Notes under the pieces: model-generated
Seen by the model: only the letters and a program-made list of their open reading frames with translations
What the model was told of the DNA's origin: nothing
Databases searched by the model: none
Translations under genes and position numbers: made by a program
Part shown: piece after piece, positions 42,139-50,862 of the stretch
How the letters are laid out: each line of letters opens with the position of its first letter
Position numbering within the stretch: the first letter of the stretch is position 1
Assembly: GCF_001553935.1 (NCBI RefSeq)
Contig: NZ_CP014232.1
Coordinates: 124,001 to 188,000, forward strand
From: Actinomyces oris
Lineage (GTDB): Bacteria; Actinomycetota; Actinomycetes; Actinomycetales; Actinomycetaceae
Direction of reading: 5' to 3'
DNA length: 64,000 nucleotides

Positions 42139-44819
42139 TTGCCCACTCCCGCACTCATCGTGCGCTCCCTTTCTGCCCAGGCATCTCTGGAGCCTCACAC
42201 CTTTACTGCTCCTTTCACCGTGGGGCGATCACCGGACAGCGACGTTCAGATCGTCCACCCCTTGGTCTCCCGCACCCATCTCCAGGTGACCCCCACCCCG
42301 ACGGGATGGGCAGTGAGGTGCCAGGGGCGTAACGGCATGCTCGTCAACGGGACCGTGACGCGCGAGGCACTCGTGACTCAAGGCACTCGCATCCAGCTGG
42401 GCGACGCCTCCGGGCCGGCGCTGGGGCTCACTCCGATCGTCTCCGGCAGCGCGGCCCAGACCGGCGCCCCCATCCAGTCCCAGCCGATGGGACAGCCCGC
42501 TCCGTCTGCGTCAAGCGCCCCCTTCATCCCGTCACAGCCGAGTGCGGCCTCCGCGCCCCAAGCCGCTCCCCTCCAGCGTCCAGTCAGCCCGGCCCCGGCC
42601 CTCTCGGCGCAGTCCGCGCCCGTGCCCCAGGCCATGGCATCGGCATCCTCAGCTGCCACCTACGTGGCCCCCCGGGCCGCCCGGCGCCGCCCTCATCGAG
42701 CTCAGCGAGCTCGGGAGCCTTCCCCACCTCGAGGCACACGGTCACGTCCTTCCGCGTCACCTCCTCAGGCACCATCGGGCGCGCGCCCGATAACACCCTG
42801 GTCCTGGATGATCCGCTCATCTCCAAGCACCACGCCCGTATCGACGTCTCCTCCAGCGGAATGGTCGTCACCGACCTGGGATCCACCAACGGCCTGTATG
42901 TCGCCGGGCAGCGCGTGTCACAGGTCCAGGTCACCCAGCCCGTGCTCATCGGTCTGGGATCGACCTTCATCGCCCTGAGCCCGGATGGTCTGTGCGAGGT
43001 CCAGGTCGCGGGCGGAGCCGGCGGAGAACTGGTGGGCAAGGACCTGACCTTCCGCGTCAACAACGGCAGCATGACGCTGCTCGACGGCATCTCCTTCTCC
43101 CTGCCTGGCAACGAGCTGCTGGCCGTCGTCGGCCCGTCGGGAGCAGGGAAGTCGACGCTGCTCAAGGCCCTCACCGGTGAGCAGAAGGCCCAGGAGGGCC
43201 AGGTTCTCTTCAACGGGCTGGACGTGTACGAGCACTACCCGGTCATGCGCAACAAGATCGGCGTGGTCCCCCAGAGCGACGTCATTCACTCGGCCCTCAC
43301 TGTCCGCAAGACCCTTGAGTACGCCGCTGAGCTGCGTTTCGCCAAGGACGTGTCCAAGGCCGAGCGGCGCCGGCGCATCGCCGAGGTACTGGAGGATCTT
43401 GACCTGACCGCGCATGTGGACAAGCGGGTCAAGAAGCTCTCCGGAGGACAGCGCAAGCGGGTCTCCACCGCCATCGAGCTGCTAACACGCCCCAGCCTCC
43501 TGTTCCTCGACGAGCCCACCTCCGGCCTGGACCCCCAGCTGGACCGAGACGTCATGGACCTGTTGGCGTCCCTGGCTCACGGCACCCGTCCTGGTGACAC
43601 CGGCCGCACGGTCGTCGTCGTCACCCACAATGAGAACCACATTGACCGTGCGGACAAAGTCCTCATCCTGGCGGCGGGCGGCAAGCCGGTCTACTACGGC
43701 TCCCCCCGAGAGGTGCTCCCCTACTTCCGCCAGAGGCTCAACGAGATCGCCTCTCAGGGCCGCCTGCTGCTCAACACGCCGAAAGGCACCCTGCCCGACC
43801 CGCCCGCCGTGGACGGCTACGCCGATGTCTACGCCCTCATCCGTAACCACACCGCGGAGCTGCGTCAGTACATGGAGGCCACGGTGCCCTCGACGCGCCG
43901 CGGAGGGGCTCCCGCAGCGGCTGCGGGACCGGCGACGCAGGAGAAGCCACCCAAGCAGCAGTCCGTGCTCAGGCAGGTCTCGACCCTCGTACGGCGCCAG
44001 CTGAGGATCGTGGCGGCGGACCCGTCCTACCTCGCCTTCATGCTGTTGCTGCCCATCATCATGGGACTGCTAACCAAGGCGATCGAGGGCAGCGACGGCT
44101 TCGCGGTCCCCCACTACCCGGAGCCCACTGCCCCGACGCCGGAGAACCCCACTCCCCCGATCATCAAGTACTCCAGCCAGGCACTGCAGCTGTTGGTCAT
44201 TCTCATCACCGGGGCGGCGTTCTCCGGGATGTCGGCGACCATCCGTGACCTCATCGGGGAGCGGGACGTCTTCCTGCGGGAGAAGGCCGTCGGTCTGAGA
44301 TCCGGGGCCTACCTGTTCTCCAAGGCGACCATTCTGGCGCTCATCACCACTATCCAGACCGCGCTGATGATGGGCATCGCCCTGGCCCTCAACAAGGGTC
44401 CCTCAGATGCCGTCATCCTGGAGGGGTGGCCGGGTCTGGAGCTGGCCTTCTGCTGCTGGGCCGTCGCCTTCGTCTCCGGGCTCCTGGGGCTGGCGGTCTC
44501 CGCGATGGTCTCCTCCTCCGAGCAGGTCATGCCGGTCCTGGTGGTCTCCATCATGGCCCAGCTAGTCCTGTCCGGCGGCATCATTCCGATCGCGGGGCGG
44601 GCGGTCTTCGAGCAGCTCGCCTGGTTCATGCCATCGCGGTGGGGTTACGCGATGGCCTCCTCCACCCTGGAGATGCTCGCCATCCTGCCCAACCGCCACG
44701 ACGCACTGTGGAAGCACGAGACCGCGCAGTGGCTGACGGACTACGGCCTACTCTCAGCCATCGGCCTGGCCTGCATGGTGATGTGCTATGTCGCCCTGGC
44801 CCGTCGCGGACGTCGCTGA
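42139..44819 (+). CDS. FHA-domain ABC transporter, Rv1747-like (frameshifted as sequenced)
   Basis: Two FHA domains, an ABC ATPase and an ABC-2 membrane domain, the Rv1747 architecture. It starts at TTG 42139 behind GGAAGGACCGCGCC. FHA1 (residues 20-85): FTVGRSPDSDVQI, VSRTHLQV, NGMLVNG. A Pro/Ala/Gln-rich linker follows. At the C6 run 42668-42673 the frame must shift by -1 to continue into FHA2 (TIGRAPDNTLVLDDP, ISKHHARID, TDLGSTNGLYV). ATPase: GPSGAGKSTLLKAL, LSGGQRKRVSTAIELL, LFLDEPTSGLDP. Six membrane segments lie in the last 260 residues. FHA domains bind phosphothreonine, so regulation by the adjacent kinase is likely, as PknF acts on Rv1747. One-base deletion, slippage or sequence error are all possible. 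Confidence 0.82.
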
Positions 44820-44845
44820 TTCCCTTCAGCCCCTCCTGAGTATGA

Positions 44846-44887
44846 GCGCCGGGGTGCCGACCACAGAGATGGTCCGCACCCCGGCGC
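44846..44887. terminator. bidirectional terminator, FHA-ABC / kinase
   Basis: 18-bp stem with one mismatch (44846-44863 with 44870-44887) and a 6-nt loop CAGAGA, centred between two convergent stop codons. Confidence 0.7.
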
Positions 44888-44905
44888 CGCATATCGCAGG
44901 TGCTC

Positions 44906-47422
44906 CTACTTGCTGGTGATGCGGGAGATCACCAGGTCGAAGTTGAAAGAGGAGCCCTGTACCGCCAGGAGACGGGCGTCGCTCTGGCCCTCGGCGGGAA
45001 CAACGGTGCCAGCATAGGCTCCGGGGGTCTTCCAGCCGACCTTGCCCGTCTCGGGTGACACGGCGACGACGAGGTTGCCCGGTTCACTGTCCCATATGCT
45101 CGGCCTTCCGACCTCGATCAGCACCTGCCCGTCACTGAGTAGCCCGATGGGTCTGATGTGGCAGCCCTCGCGCTGCGAGAACTCAGGCAGCGCGAGCTTC
45201 TTGCTGCCGACCTCGGCCGTGCAGGCGCTCGTATTGATAACGACGTTGACCGTGCTGTTGGGACCGATGACCGGGGTGGTCGAGGACGATGCCTTGGCCA
45301 AGGAGGAGTAGGCGTCTTTCAGTGAGGAGGCATCCAGTGGTGCTGACGCAGCCCACCAGTGCTTCTCCGAGAACTTGCCTGAGACGGTTGCCGCCTCGCT
45401 GCCGTTGGCCTTGTAGATCGTGGCGCCCGAGGACGTCACTCGGGAGAAGGCCTCCGGCCCGGACTCGATATTGAAACCGCCAGGGAATCGAGAGTCCTCA
45501 TCGAAGTCCGAGCCCTGCTGCTTGCCGGGCTCGGAGACGAGGACCTCGCCGGTCTTGGCCGACAGCACCTGGAACTGTCGCGACTTGTTCTCGTAGGTGA
45601 GGATGAAACCGTTGTTGACCCGGCCTGCCTCGTACTGACCCGAAGCGGTCCATTTCTCCTTGCCGGATGCGTCGTAGGCCTTCATGGAGCCTCCGTCGGA
45701 GGACTCCCCCTCGTCGGACACGATGCCGAGGTCGGGTGTCGCACCGATGTAGAAGGATCCCTTGGAGAAAGGCGCCTTGGAGGTCTTGCCCGCAGCCCCG
45801 ACCACCGTGGACTCATCACTGGACTTGGTGCAGAGCATCGAGCCACCGACCCAGGGGAGGGTCTTATCGCACTCACCGCTCCACACCGGCGTCGTCGTGC
45901 TCTTCGTGAGATCCACGAGGCGCGTCTTACTATCGTGATGGAAGGCCATCGTGGTCCCGTCTGCGGACAGGACGGGGTCGGAAACCGACGAGTAGCGCAG
46001 GTCCTCCCGGACACCGTTGCCAGCAGGCAGCTCCACCGCCCACCTTTTGCCGGTCTGCACTCCGGAGAAGAAGTACCACCAGGTCGCGCTCGCCCCCACC
46101 ACCGCCAGGACCGTGACCACGGCGGCCACAGCCACCCACCGGCGCCGCCACCACCGCCGACGCGCTCCGGCCTGCGGACCACCCGTCGCAGCCTCCGGGT
46201 ACTGCGGGCCCGGTTGACTGTAGAAGGCGGGCGCAGAGGGGTCGGAGACACCGGGGCCGGTCGGCATCGCCGGAACGGTGAAGCCCGCGGCCCCTGCCGT
46301 CCCCGGGCTGACAGGAGCCTGTCCGGGGCCGGGGACGTACTGCTGCCCGCTCACCAGGGTCGGCGCATCCGGGGCGAAGGGCATCGTGGCCGGGGTCGCC
46401 GAGGGAGTCGGCAGCGTCGCCGGCGGGGCCGCAGGAACTTCGGGAGCCGCAGGAGGCAGGGCCTCCCAGTCGTAGGGAACGAGCGAGACCGTTGATTGCG
46501 GGGGCGAGGCGAGCCGCGGTGCGGCCGGCAGACCGGCCAGAGTGGACTGCATGACGTCCAGACGCTGGGCGACGTCCTCAATCGAAGGACGCATGTCGGG
46601 CTGCTTGGAGATCATCGAGGCGATGAGCTCCCACAACGGGTCGGGCACCCCCTGGGGCCGGCCCGCGTCACGCCGGGCGTGCTGGCTGAGCAGCTGGGCG
46701 GGTTGCCCCACGAACGGCGTCGTCCCACACACCATCTCGTAGAGCATGATGCCCAGTGAGTAGATGTCGGCCGCCGAGGTCGGGGCCTGCAGCGACAGGA
46801 TCTCCGGCGCCATGTACAGCGGTGTACCGATGGCTCCCGTGATGTGGGAGGCGGAGAAGGTGTCGCAGATGCGCGCCACCCCGAAGTCCGCGAGTCGGGG
46901 CACAACAGTCTCGGGCACCTCCCCTCCGGGCGCGACCCCGACGATAACCGTCTCAGCCGGGTCGCCGCCCCGGCTGGGGCGAGAGCTGAGCAGGACGTTG
47001 GCGGGCTTGATGTCCCGGTGGATCACGCCGGCCTGATGAACCGAGGACAGTCCCTGAGCGATACGCGCCCCCAGGGACGCCACCTGCGCAGGCGGTAGGC
47101 AGCCGTATGCCCTCAGCAGATCTCGCAGGTCACCACCGTTGACATAGTCCATGACGATCGCGAAAGTCGAACCCTCGATGACAACGTCACGAATGGCGAC
47201 GACATAGGGACTGCGCACCCGCAGCAGAGTGGAGCGCTCCTTGATGAAGCGCTCCACGACGTCGGGATTCTCCACCAGGTCCGCCCGCAGCACCTTGAAG
47301 GCCAAGGTCTCGCGAGAGTCCGTACGCCGACCGCGCCAGACCTCTCCTTGGGCACCCGCACCGATCCGGGTCTCCATGATGTAGGAGCTTCCGAGGTGAC
47401 GGGGGTCGGGGCTGTGGGACAT
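44906..47422 (-). CDS. transmembrane Ser/Thr protein kinase
   Basis: An 838-aa Hanks-type kinase. Gly-rich loop IGAGAQGEVWRG (20-31), Lys43 in FKVL, HRDIKPANVLL (135-145), DFG 179-181 and APE 205-207 show an active kinase. About 30 residues lie between HRDxKPxN and DFG, roughly 20 more than usual. Residues 290-425 are a Pro/Ala-rich linker, a single membrane helix lies at about 430-452 (WVAVAAVVTVLAVVGASATWW), and a 380-residue extracellular domain with repeated beta-strand patterns (GEVLVSEPGK, GKVGWKTPGAYAG) looks like a PQQ-type propeller. Convergent with the FHA transporter, its likely substrate. Confidence 0.87.
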   Translation of the reverse strand: MSHSPDPRHLGSSYIMETRIGAGAQGEVWRGRRTDSRETLAFKVLRADLVENPDVVERFIKERSTLLRVRSPYVVAIRDVVIEGSTFAIVMDYVNGGDLRDLLRAYGCLPPAQVASLGARIAQGLSSVHQAGVIHRDIKPANVLLSSRPSRGGDPAETVIVGVAPGGEVPETVVPRLADFGVARICDTFSASHITGAIGTPLYMAPEILSLQAPTSAADIYSLGIMLYEMVCGTTPFVGQPAQLLSQHARRDAGRPQGVPDPLWELIASMISKQPDMRPSIEDVAQRLDVMQSTLAGLPAAPRLASPPQSTVSLVPYDWEALPPAAPEVPAAPPATLPTPSATPATMPFAPDAPTLVSGQQYVPGPGQAPVSPGTAGAAGFTVPAMPTGPGVSDPSAPAFYSQPGPQYPEAATGGPQAGARRRWWRRRWVAVAAVVTVLAVVGASATWWYFFSGVQTGKRWAVELPAGNGVREDLRYSSVSDPVLSADGTTMAFHHDSKTRLVDLTKSTTTPVWSGECDKTLPWVGGSMLCTKSSDESTVVGAAGKTSKAPFSKGSFYIGATPDLGIVSDEGESSDGGSMKAYDASGKEKWTASGQYEAGRVNNGFILTYENKSRQFQVLSAKTGEVLVSEPGKQQGSDFDEDSRFPGGFNIESGPEAFSRVTSSGATIYKANGSEAATVSGKFSEKHWWAASAPLDASSLKDAYSSLAKASSSTTPVIGPNSTVNVVINTSACTAEVGSKKLALPEFSQREGCHIRPIGLLSDGQVLIEVGRPSIWDSEPGNLVVAVSPETGKVGWKTPGAYAGTVVPAEGQSDARLLAVQGSSFNFDLVISRITSK

Positions 47423-47578
47423 CAGTGCTCCGTGTTGCTCAAGGGCGGTCAGACTTCATGGAGACCTTATCGCGATCTTCGCGCCACCGGACCGCTCCGC
47501 CAGCACATCGCCGCCAATAACGCCTCGAATCTCACCACCCCATGGGAGGGTCCCAGGCCTGAAGCTCGCCGAGATGAC

Positions 47579-47584
47579 TACAGT
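47579..47584 (+). promoter_or_regulatory. leaderless -10 box of orn
   Basis: TACAGT, then 7 nt to GTG 47592. It lies inside the extra N-terminal codons of the longer frame starting at ATG 47574, which argues for the GTG start. Confidence 0.5.
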
Positions 47585-47591
47585 GGCTCCC

Positions 47592-48215
47592 GTGAGCAAG
47601 CAGATGACTACCTCTGACCCGCTGGTGTGGATCGACTGTGAGATGACGGGCCTGGACCAGAGCGCCGACGCGCTCATCGAGGTCGCCGTCGTCGTCACCG
47701 ACTATGAGCTCAAGCCCCTGGCTGAGGGAATCGATGTGCTCATCAAGCCCCCCGCCGCCGCGCTGGAGCAGATGGACGACTACGTGCGCACCATGCACAC
47801 CTCCTCGGGCCTGCTGGCCGCGCTGGAGGACGGAGTGACCATGGAGACCGCCCGCACCACGGTCCTGGACTATGTGACCTCCCTGGTGCCCGAGCCGCGC
47901 ACCGCCCAGCTCGCGGGCAACTCCGTGGGCACGGACAAGGCGTTCCTGGCCCGCGACATGCCCGATCTCATCAAGCACCTCCACTACCGGATCGTGGATG
48001 TCTCCTCCCTCAAGGAGCTGGCCAAGCGCTGGTACCCCAGGACCTTCTTCCACGCGCCGAAGAAGGCCGGCGGGCACCGCGCGCTGGCGGACATCCTGGA
48101 GTCCATCGACGAGCTGCGCTACTACCGCGAGGTGCTGTTCCCCAGCGGGGAGGGCCCCAGCTCCCAGGAGTGCAAGGACGTGGCCGAGCGGATCCTCAGC
48201 ACACCCACCAGGTGA
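47592..48215 (+). CDS. orn: oligoribonuclease
   Basis: DnaQ-like 3'-5' exoribonuclease that degrades 2-5 nt RNAs. 207 aa from GTG 47592. Exo I WIDCEMTGLD, Exo II LAGNSVGTDKAFLARDMP, VDVSSLKELAKRWYP and the Exo III HRALADILESIDELRYYR are all present. The ATG at 47574 would add six residues, but a TACAGT box lies between it and the GTG. tRNA-His follows 118 bp later, a common actinobacterial pairing. Confidence 0.94.
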   Translation: MSKQMTTSDPLVWIDCEMTGLDQSADALIEVAVVVTDYELKPLAEGIDVLIKPPAAALEQMDDYVRTMHTSSGLLAALEDGVTMETARTTVLDYVTSLVPEPRTAQLAGNSVGTDKAFLARDMPDLIKHLHYRIVDVSSLKELAKRWYPRTFFHAPKKAGGHRALADILESIDELRYYREVLFPSGEGPSSQECKDVAERILSTPTR

Positions 48216-48332
48216 AGAGGGCGACGGCGCCCTCAGTGCAGCAGCGCAACGTGACGTAGTGCACCGAGTCCAGTTTGGTGTGCGGGGAGAGGAGCGGATA
48301 CAGTACCGACTCGTTGCGGTGATACCGTACAT

Positions 48333-48409
48333 GGTGGCTGTAGCTCAGTCGGCAGAGCGCCTGGTTGTGGTCCAGGAGGTCGCGGGTTCAAACCCCGTCA
48401 GCCACCCCA
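48333..48409 (+). tRNA. tRNA-His (GTG)
   Basis: Acceptor GTGGCTG / CAGCCAC with the extra G-1 at 48333 opposite C73 (48406), anticodon GTG in TTGTGGT, T-loop TTCAAAC, and CCA encoded at 48407-48409. Confidence 0.95.
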
Positions 48410-48620
48410 CCGACAGCGGATCATCCCGCCCACCTCTCCCCTCTCCTTGGCAGCAAGCGACGCTGTCACCTCCGTGGCGCAGGCATACTACAGCCGACAG
48501 TGAAGGCTCCAGCCGTTCCCCTGCGCCCCGATCAACCGCCAAGCTCACTGACTGCACCGCCTCGGCCGGCGGAGCAGCTGCGCGGTGCCCCGACAACCCA
48601 CCTTCGAGAAAGTCGATCCC

Positions 48621-49481
48621 ATGCAACGCCGCGACTTCCTGCTCGCCCTGGCCGCCGGAACCGCAGGCTGCCTCAGCGCCTGCAACACCGCACGGCCAGC
48701 AGCCCATTCCGCCTCACCGGCCTCATCCCCGACGCAGGGCTCCCCCCAGGCCTCGCCGACCCCCTCACCCACACCCTCACCGACCCCCTCCCTCAGCCCG
48801 CTCCACCTTCAGGACGGCCCGCCGCCACTGCCCACTCCCAGCCCGGCGGACTCACTCATCACCGGCCTACCGGAGAACGTCGGCAACGTCGTGGCCATCA
48901 CCATCGACGACGGCGTCGACTCCTCAGTCGTGAACGCCTACCTGGACTTCGCCAAGGACTCAGGAGTCCGACTGACCTTCTTCGTCACCGGCAGCTATCC
49001 GAGCTGGACCGACAACCGGGACAAGATGAGGCCCCTGGTGGAATCAGGGCAGGTTCAGCTGGCGAACCACACCTGGACTCACCCCGACCTGACGACGCTG
49101 TCGGAGGGCGGGATCATCGACGAGCTCACCCAGTGCGAGAACCTGCTGCGCAACACCTACGGCGTCACGGGCGCCCCCTTCATCCGGCCGCCCTACGGCG
49201 GCCGCAGCTCCTACACCGACTCGGTCTGCGCCAAGATCGGCTACACCACCACGACCATGTGGTACGGCTCCTTCGGAGACTCCGGGCTGCTCACGCCGGA
49301 GATCCTTCTCGGTGAGGCGCAGAAGTGGTTGCTCGCGCAGCACATCGTCATCGGTCACGCGAACTTCCCCACCGTCACTCAGGTCTACGGCCAGATCATC
49401 GACATTCTGCGTCAGCGCTCCCTACAGACCGCTACGCTCGACGACGTCTACTTCGGCCCCGGACACAATCGCCACGTCTGA
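48621..49481 (+). CDS. polysaccharide deacetylase lipoprotein (NodB domain)
   Basis: A 286-aa lipoprotein. The leader MQRRDFLLALAAGTAGCLSAC has lipobox LSAC with Cys21 and Arg-Arg at 3-4. A Ser/Pro/Thr-rich spacer (25-78) crosses the wall. The carbohydrate esterase 4 domain follows: TIDDG at 94-98 (motif 1), HTWTHPDL (motif 2), RPPYGG (motif 3) and HANFP near the end. ATG 48621 is chosen because GAGAAAG lies 8 nt upstream and the signal peptide begins there. Likely removes N-acetyl groups from peptidoglycan or the wall polymer encoded nearby. Convergent with tagD. Confidence 0.88.
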   Translation: MQRRDFLLALAAGTAGCLSACNTARPAAHSASPASSPTQGSPQASPTPSPTPSPTPSLSPLHLQDGPPPLPTPSPADSLITGLPENVGNVVAITIDDGVDSSVVNAYLDFAKDSGVRLTFFVTGSYPSWTDNRDKMRPLVESGQVQLANHTWTHPDLTTLSEGGIIDELTQCENLLRNTYGVTGAPFIRPPYGGRSSYTDSVCAKIGYTTTTMWYGSFGDSGLLTPEILLGEAQKWLLAQHIVIGHANFPTVTQVYGQIIDILRQRSLQTATLDDVYFGPGHNRHV

Positions 49482-49487
49482 GAGCAC

Positions 49488-49907
49488 TCACTGCACGAGA
49501 GCCTCCTGAGCGTCCTCCCGCCCCTCGCGGCACGGCCGTCCCTGAGCGGAGCCGATCTCCGGGGTCCGCGGGAGGTAGGCGATCTCGCAGCGTCCTTCAA
49601 GCTGCTCGTCGAAGGTGCCGATCCAGTCATCGCCGATGACGAAGAGGTCGATGCCGTACTCGTCGATGTCCTGGCTCTTCTGACCCCAGGTCCGTTCAGG
49701 AACGACCATGTCGACATAGCGGACGGCCTCAAGCATCGCCTTGCGCTGCTCATAGGAGAAGTAGGCACGTTTCCCCTTGGAGGCGCTGAACTCATCGGTC
49801 GATAGAGCGACGATGAGATAGTCCCCCATAGCCTTGGCCCGGCGCAGCAGCTCGATGTGCCCGTAGTGAAGCAGATCGAAGGAGCCGTAGGTGATGATGC
49901 GTTTCAT
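49488..49907 (-). CDS. tagD: glycerol-3-phosphate cytidylyltransferase (TagD-like)
   Basis: Makes CDP-glycerol from CTP and glycerol-3-phosphate. The 139-aa protein has ITYGSFDLLHYGHIELLRRAK (with the HxGH nucleotide site), YEQRKAMLEAVRYVD and FVIGDDW, all TagD hallmarks; E. coli-type HldE or FAD synthase relatives are larger. It supplies activated glycerol for the TagF-like enzyme at 58909-61317. It is divergent from the rest of the locus across a 472-bp lower-GC region. Confidence 0.93.
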   Translation of the reverse strand: MKRIITYGSFDLLHYGHIELLRRAKAMGDYLIVALSTDEFSASKGKRAYFSYEQRKAMLEAVRYVDMVVPERTWGQKSQDIDEYGIDLFVIGDDWIGTFDEQLEGRCEIAYLPRTPEIGSAQGRPCREGREDAQEALVQ

Positions 49908-50379
49908 TAGGAGTGTCCTCGCGGGTTAGGCTCATCGTTTTGTATGAATCACACAAGAATCGATGACATTGTCGTTGGTTGCACGTATGGCGGCTGAACG
50001 CGCTCGCCACTAAGTCTAAGTGCGCAACACCCCCCAGAATTCCCTTGTTACCCCCTTGCAGCAGGGTCTCAACTATGTCGGCCGTCACCCACTATCACTT
50101 AACCCAATGAATGCGCGAAACCGACCCCCTCCCCTCACGCCGACCCATTACAACCTGAGGCCATCATGTGACAGAACCCCAATATTCCGCGGTATCGCAA
50201 CGATTACGAGCGGTTTCGGCGCCGTCACGATAAGCCCTGAACATCACAGTCTGATTGCAGACAAGCCAATCATGACGCCTGCGGCTTTTCCGACTCGATG
50301 ACACAACTACCGTTATAAGAAAACGAGCAAAGAAGGCCACACCCAGGCCTTTCCCGTCCAAGAAGACCGGAGGTCACCA
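49908..50379. promoter_or_regulatory. 472-bp lower-GC divergent intergenic region
   Basis: The most AT-rich stretch I noticed in the window, between tagD (minus) and the glycan operon (plus). It must hold both promoters. TATAAG at about 50314 is a candidate -10 for the plus-strand operon. No coding sequence is supported. Confidence 0.4.
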
Positions 50380-50862
50380 GTGGTCGCAGTAGCACCTGCC
50401 CGACCCCTTGCCACCCCCTCCCGCACCACCTCAGGCATCCCCTCCGTGGCCGCTTCGACCCCCAGCCTCCCGTCCGATTTCTCAGCGGTGAGCCGAGACA
50501 TCGTCTCCTGGGCACTATGTCTCTTCCTGGCAACCCTTGCCAGGACGCTCTTATCAACGCATCGAATTCTTTATCCGCGCCTGCTCCTGATAGGGATCGC
50601 ATCCGCTGCACTCATTCAGCTGACCGCCTGGTACGTGACATGCCGCTACTGGCCGTGGGCCTCCACGCGGACCATGCCCTTCGTCATCGTGGCTGGGGCC
50701 GGGTTCGCACTGGGGTCCAGCTTCCTCGACCTCGCCACACAGGTCCGCCTCCTGCCGTGGAGCGCAGCCCTGGCTGGGTCTGCCGTCGCGGTGGCGGATC
50801 AGTGGCGGCACCGACTGAGATGGCAGGCTCAGGCGCGACGGGCCCTGGAGACGGCCTCATGA
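50380..50862 (+). CDS. small membrane protein heading the glycan operon
   Basis: A 160-aa protein that I do not recognise. It starts at GTG 50380 with GGAGG 6 nt upstream. After a Ser/Pro/Thr-rich N-terminus (1-42) there are four short hydrophobic segments (about 44-58, 68-85, 98-114 and 124-140) and a basic C-terminus. Its stop overlaps the start of the MraY-like gene (ATGA), so the two are translationally coupled and may work as partners in lipid-linked precursor synthesis (inference). Confidence 0.65.
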   Translation: MVAVAPARPLATPSRTTSGIPSVAASTPSLPSDFSAVSRDIVSWALCLFLATLARTLLSTHRILYPRLLLIGIASAALIQLTAWYVTCRYWPWASTRTMPFVIVAGAGFALGSSFLDLATQVRLLPWSAALAGSAVAVADQWRHRLRWQAQARRALETAS

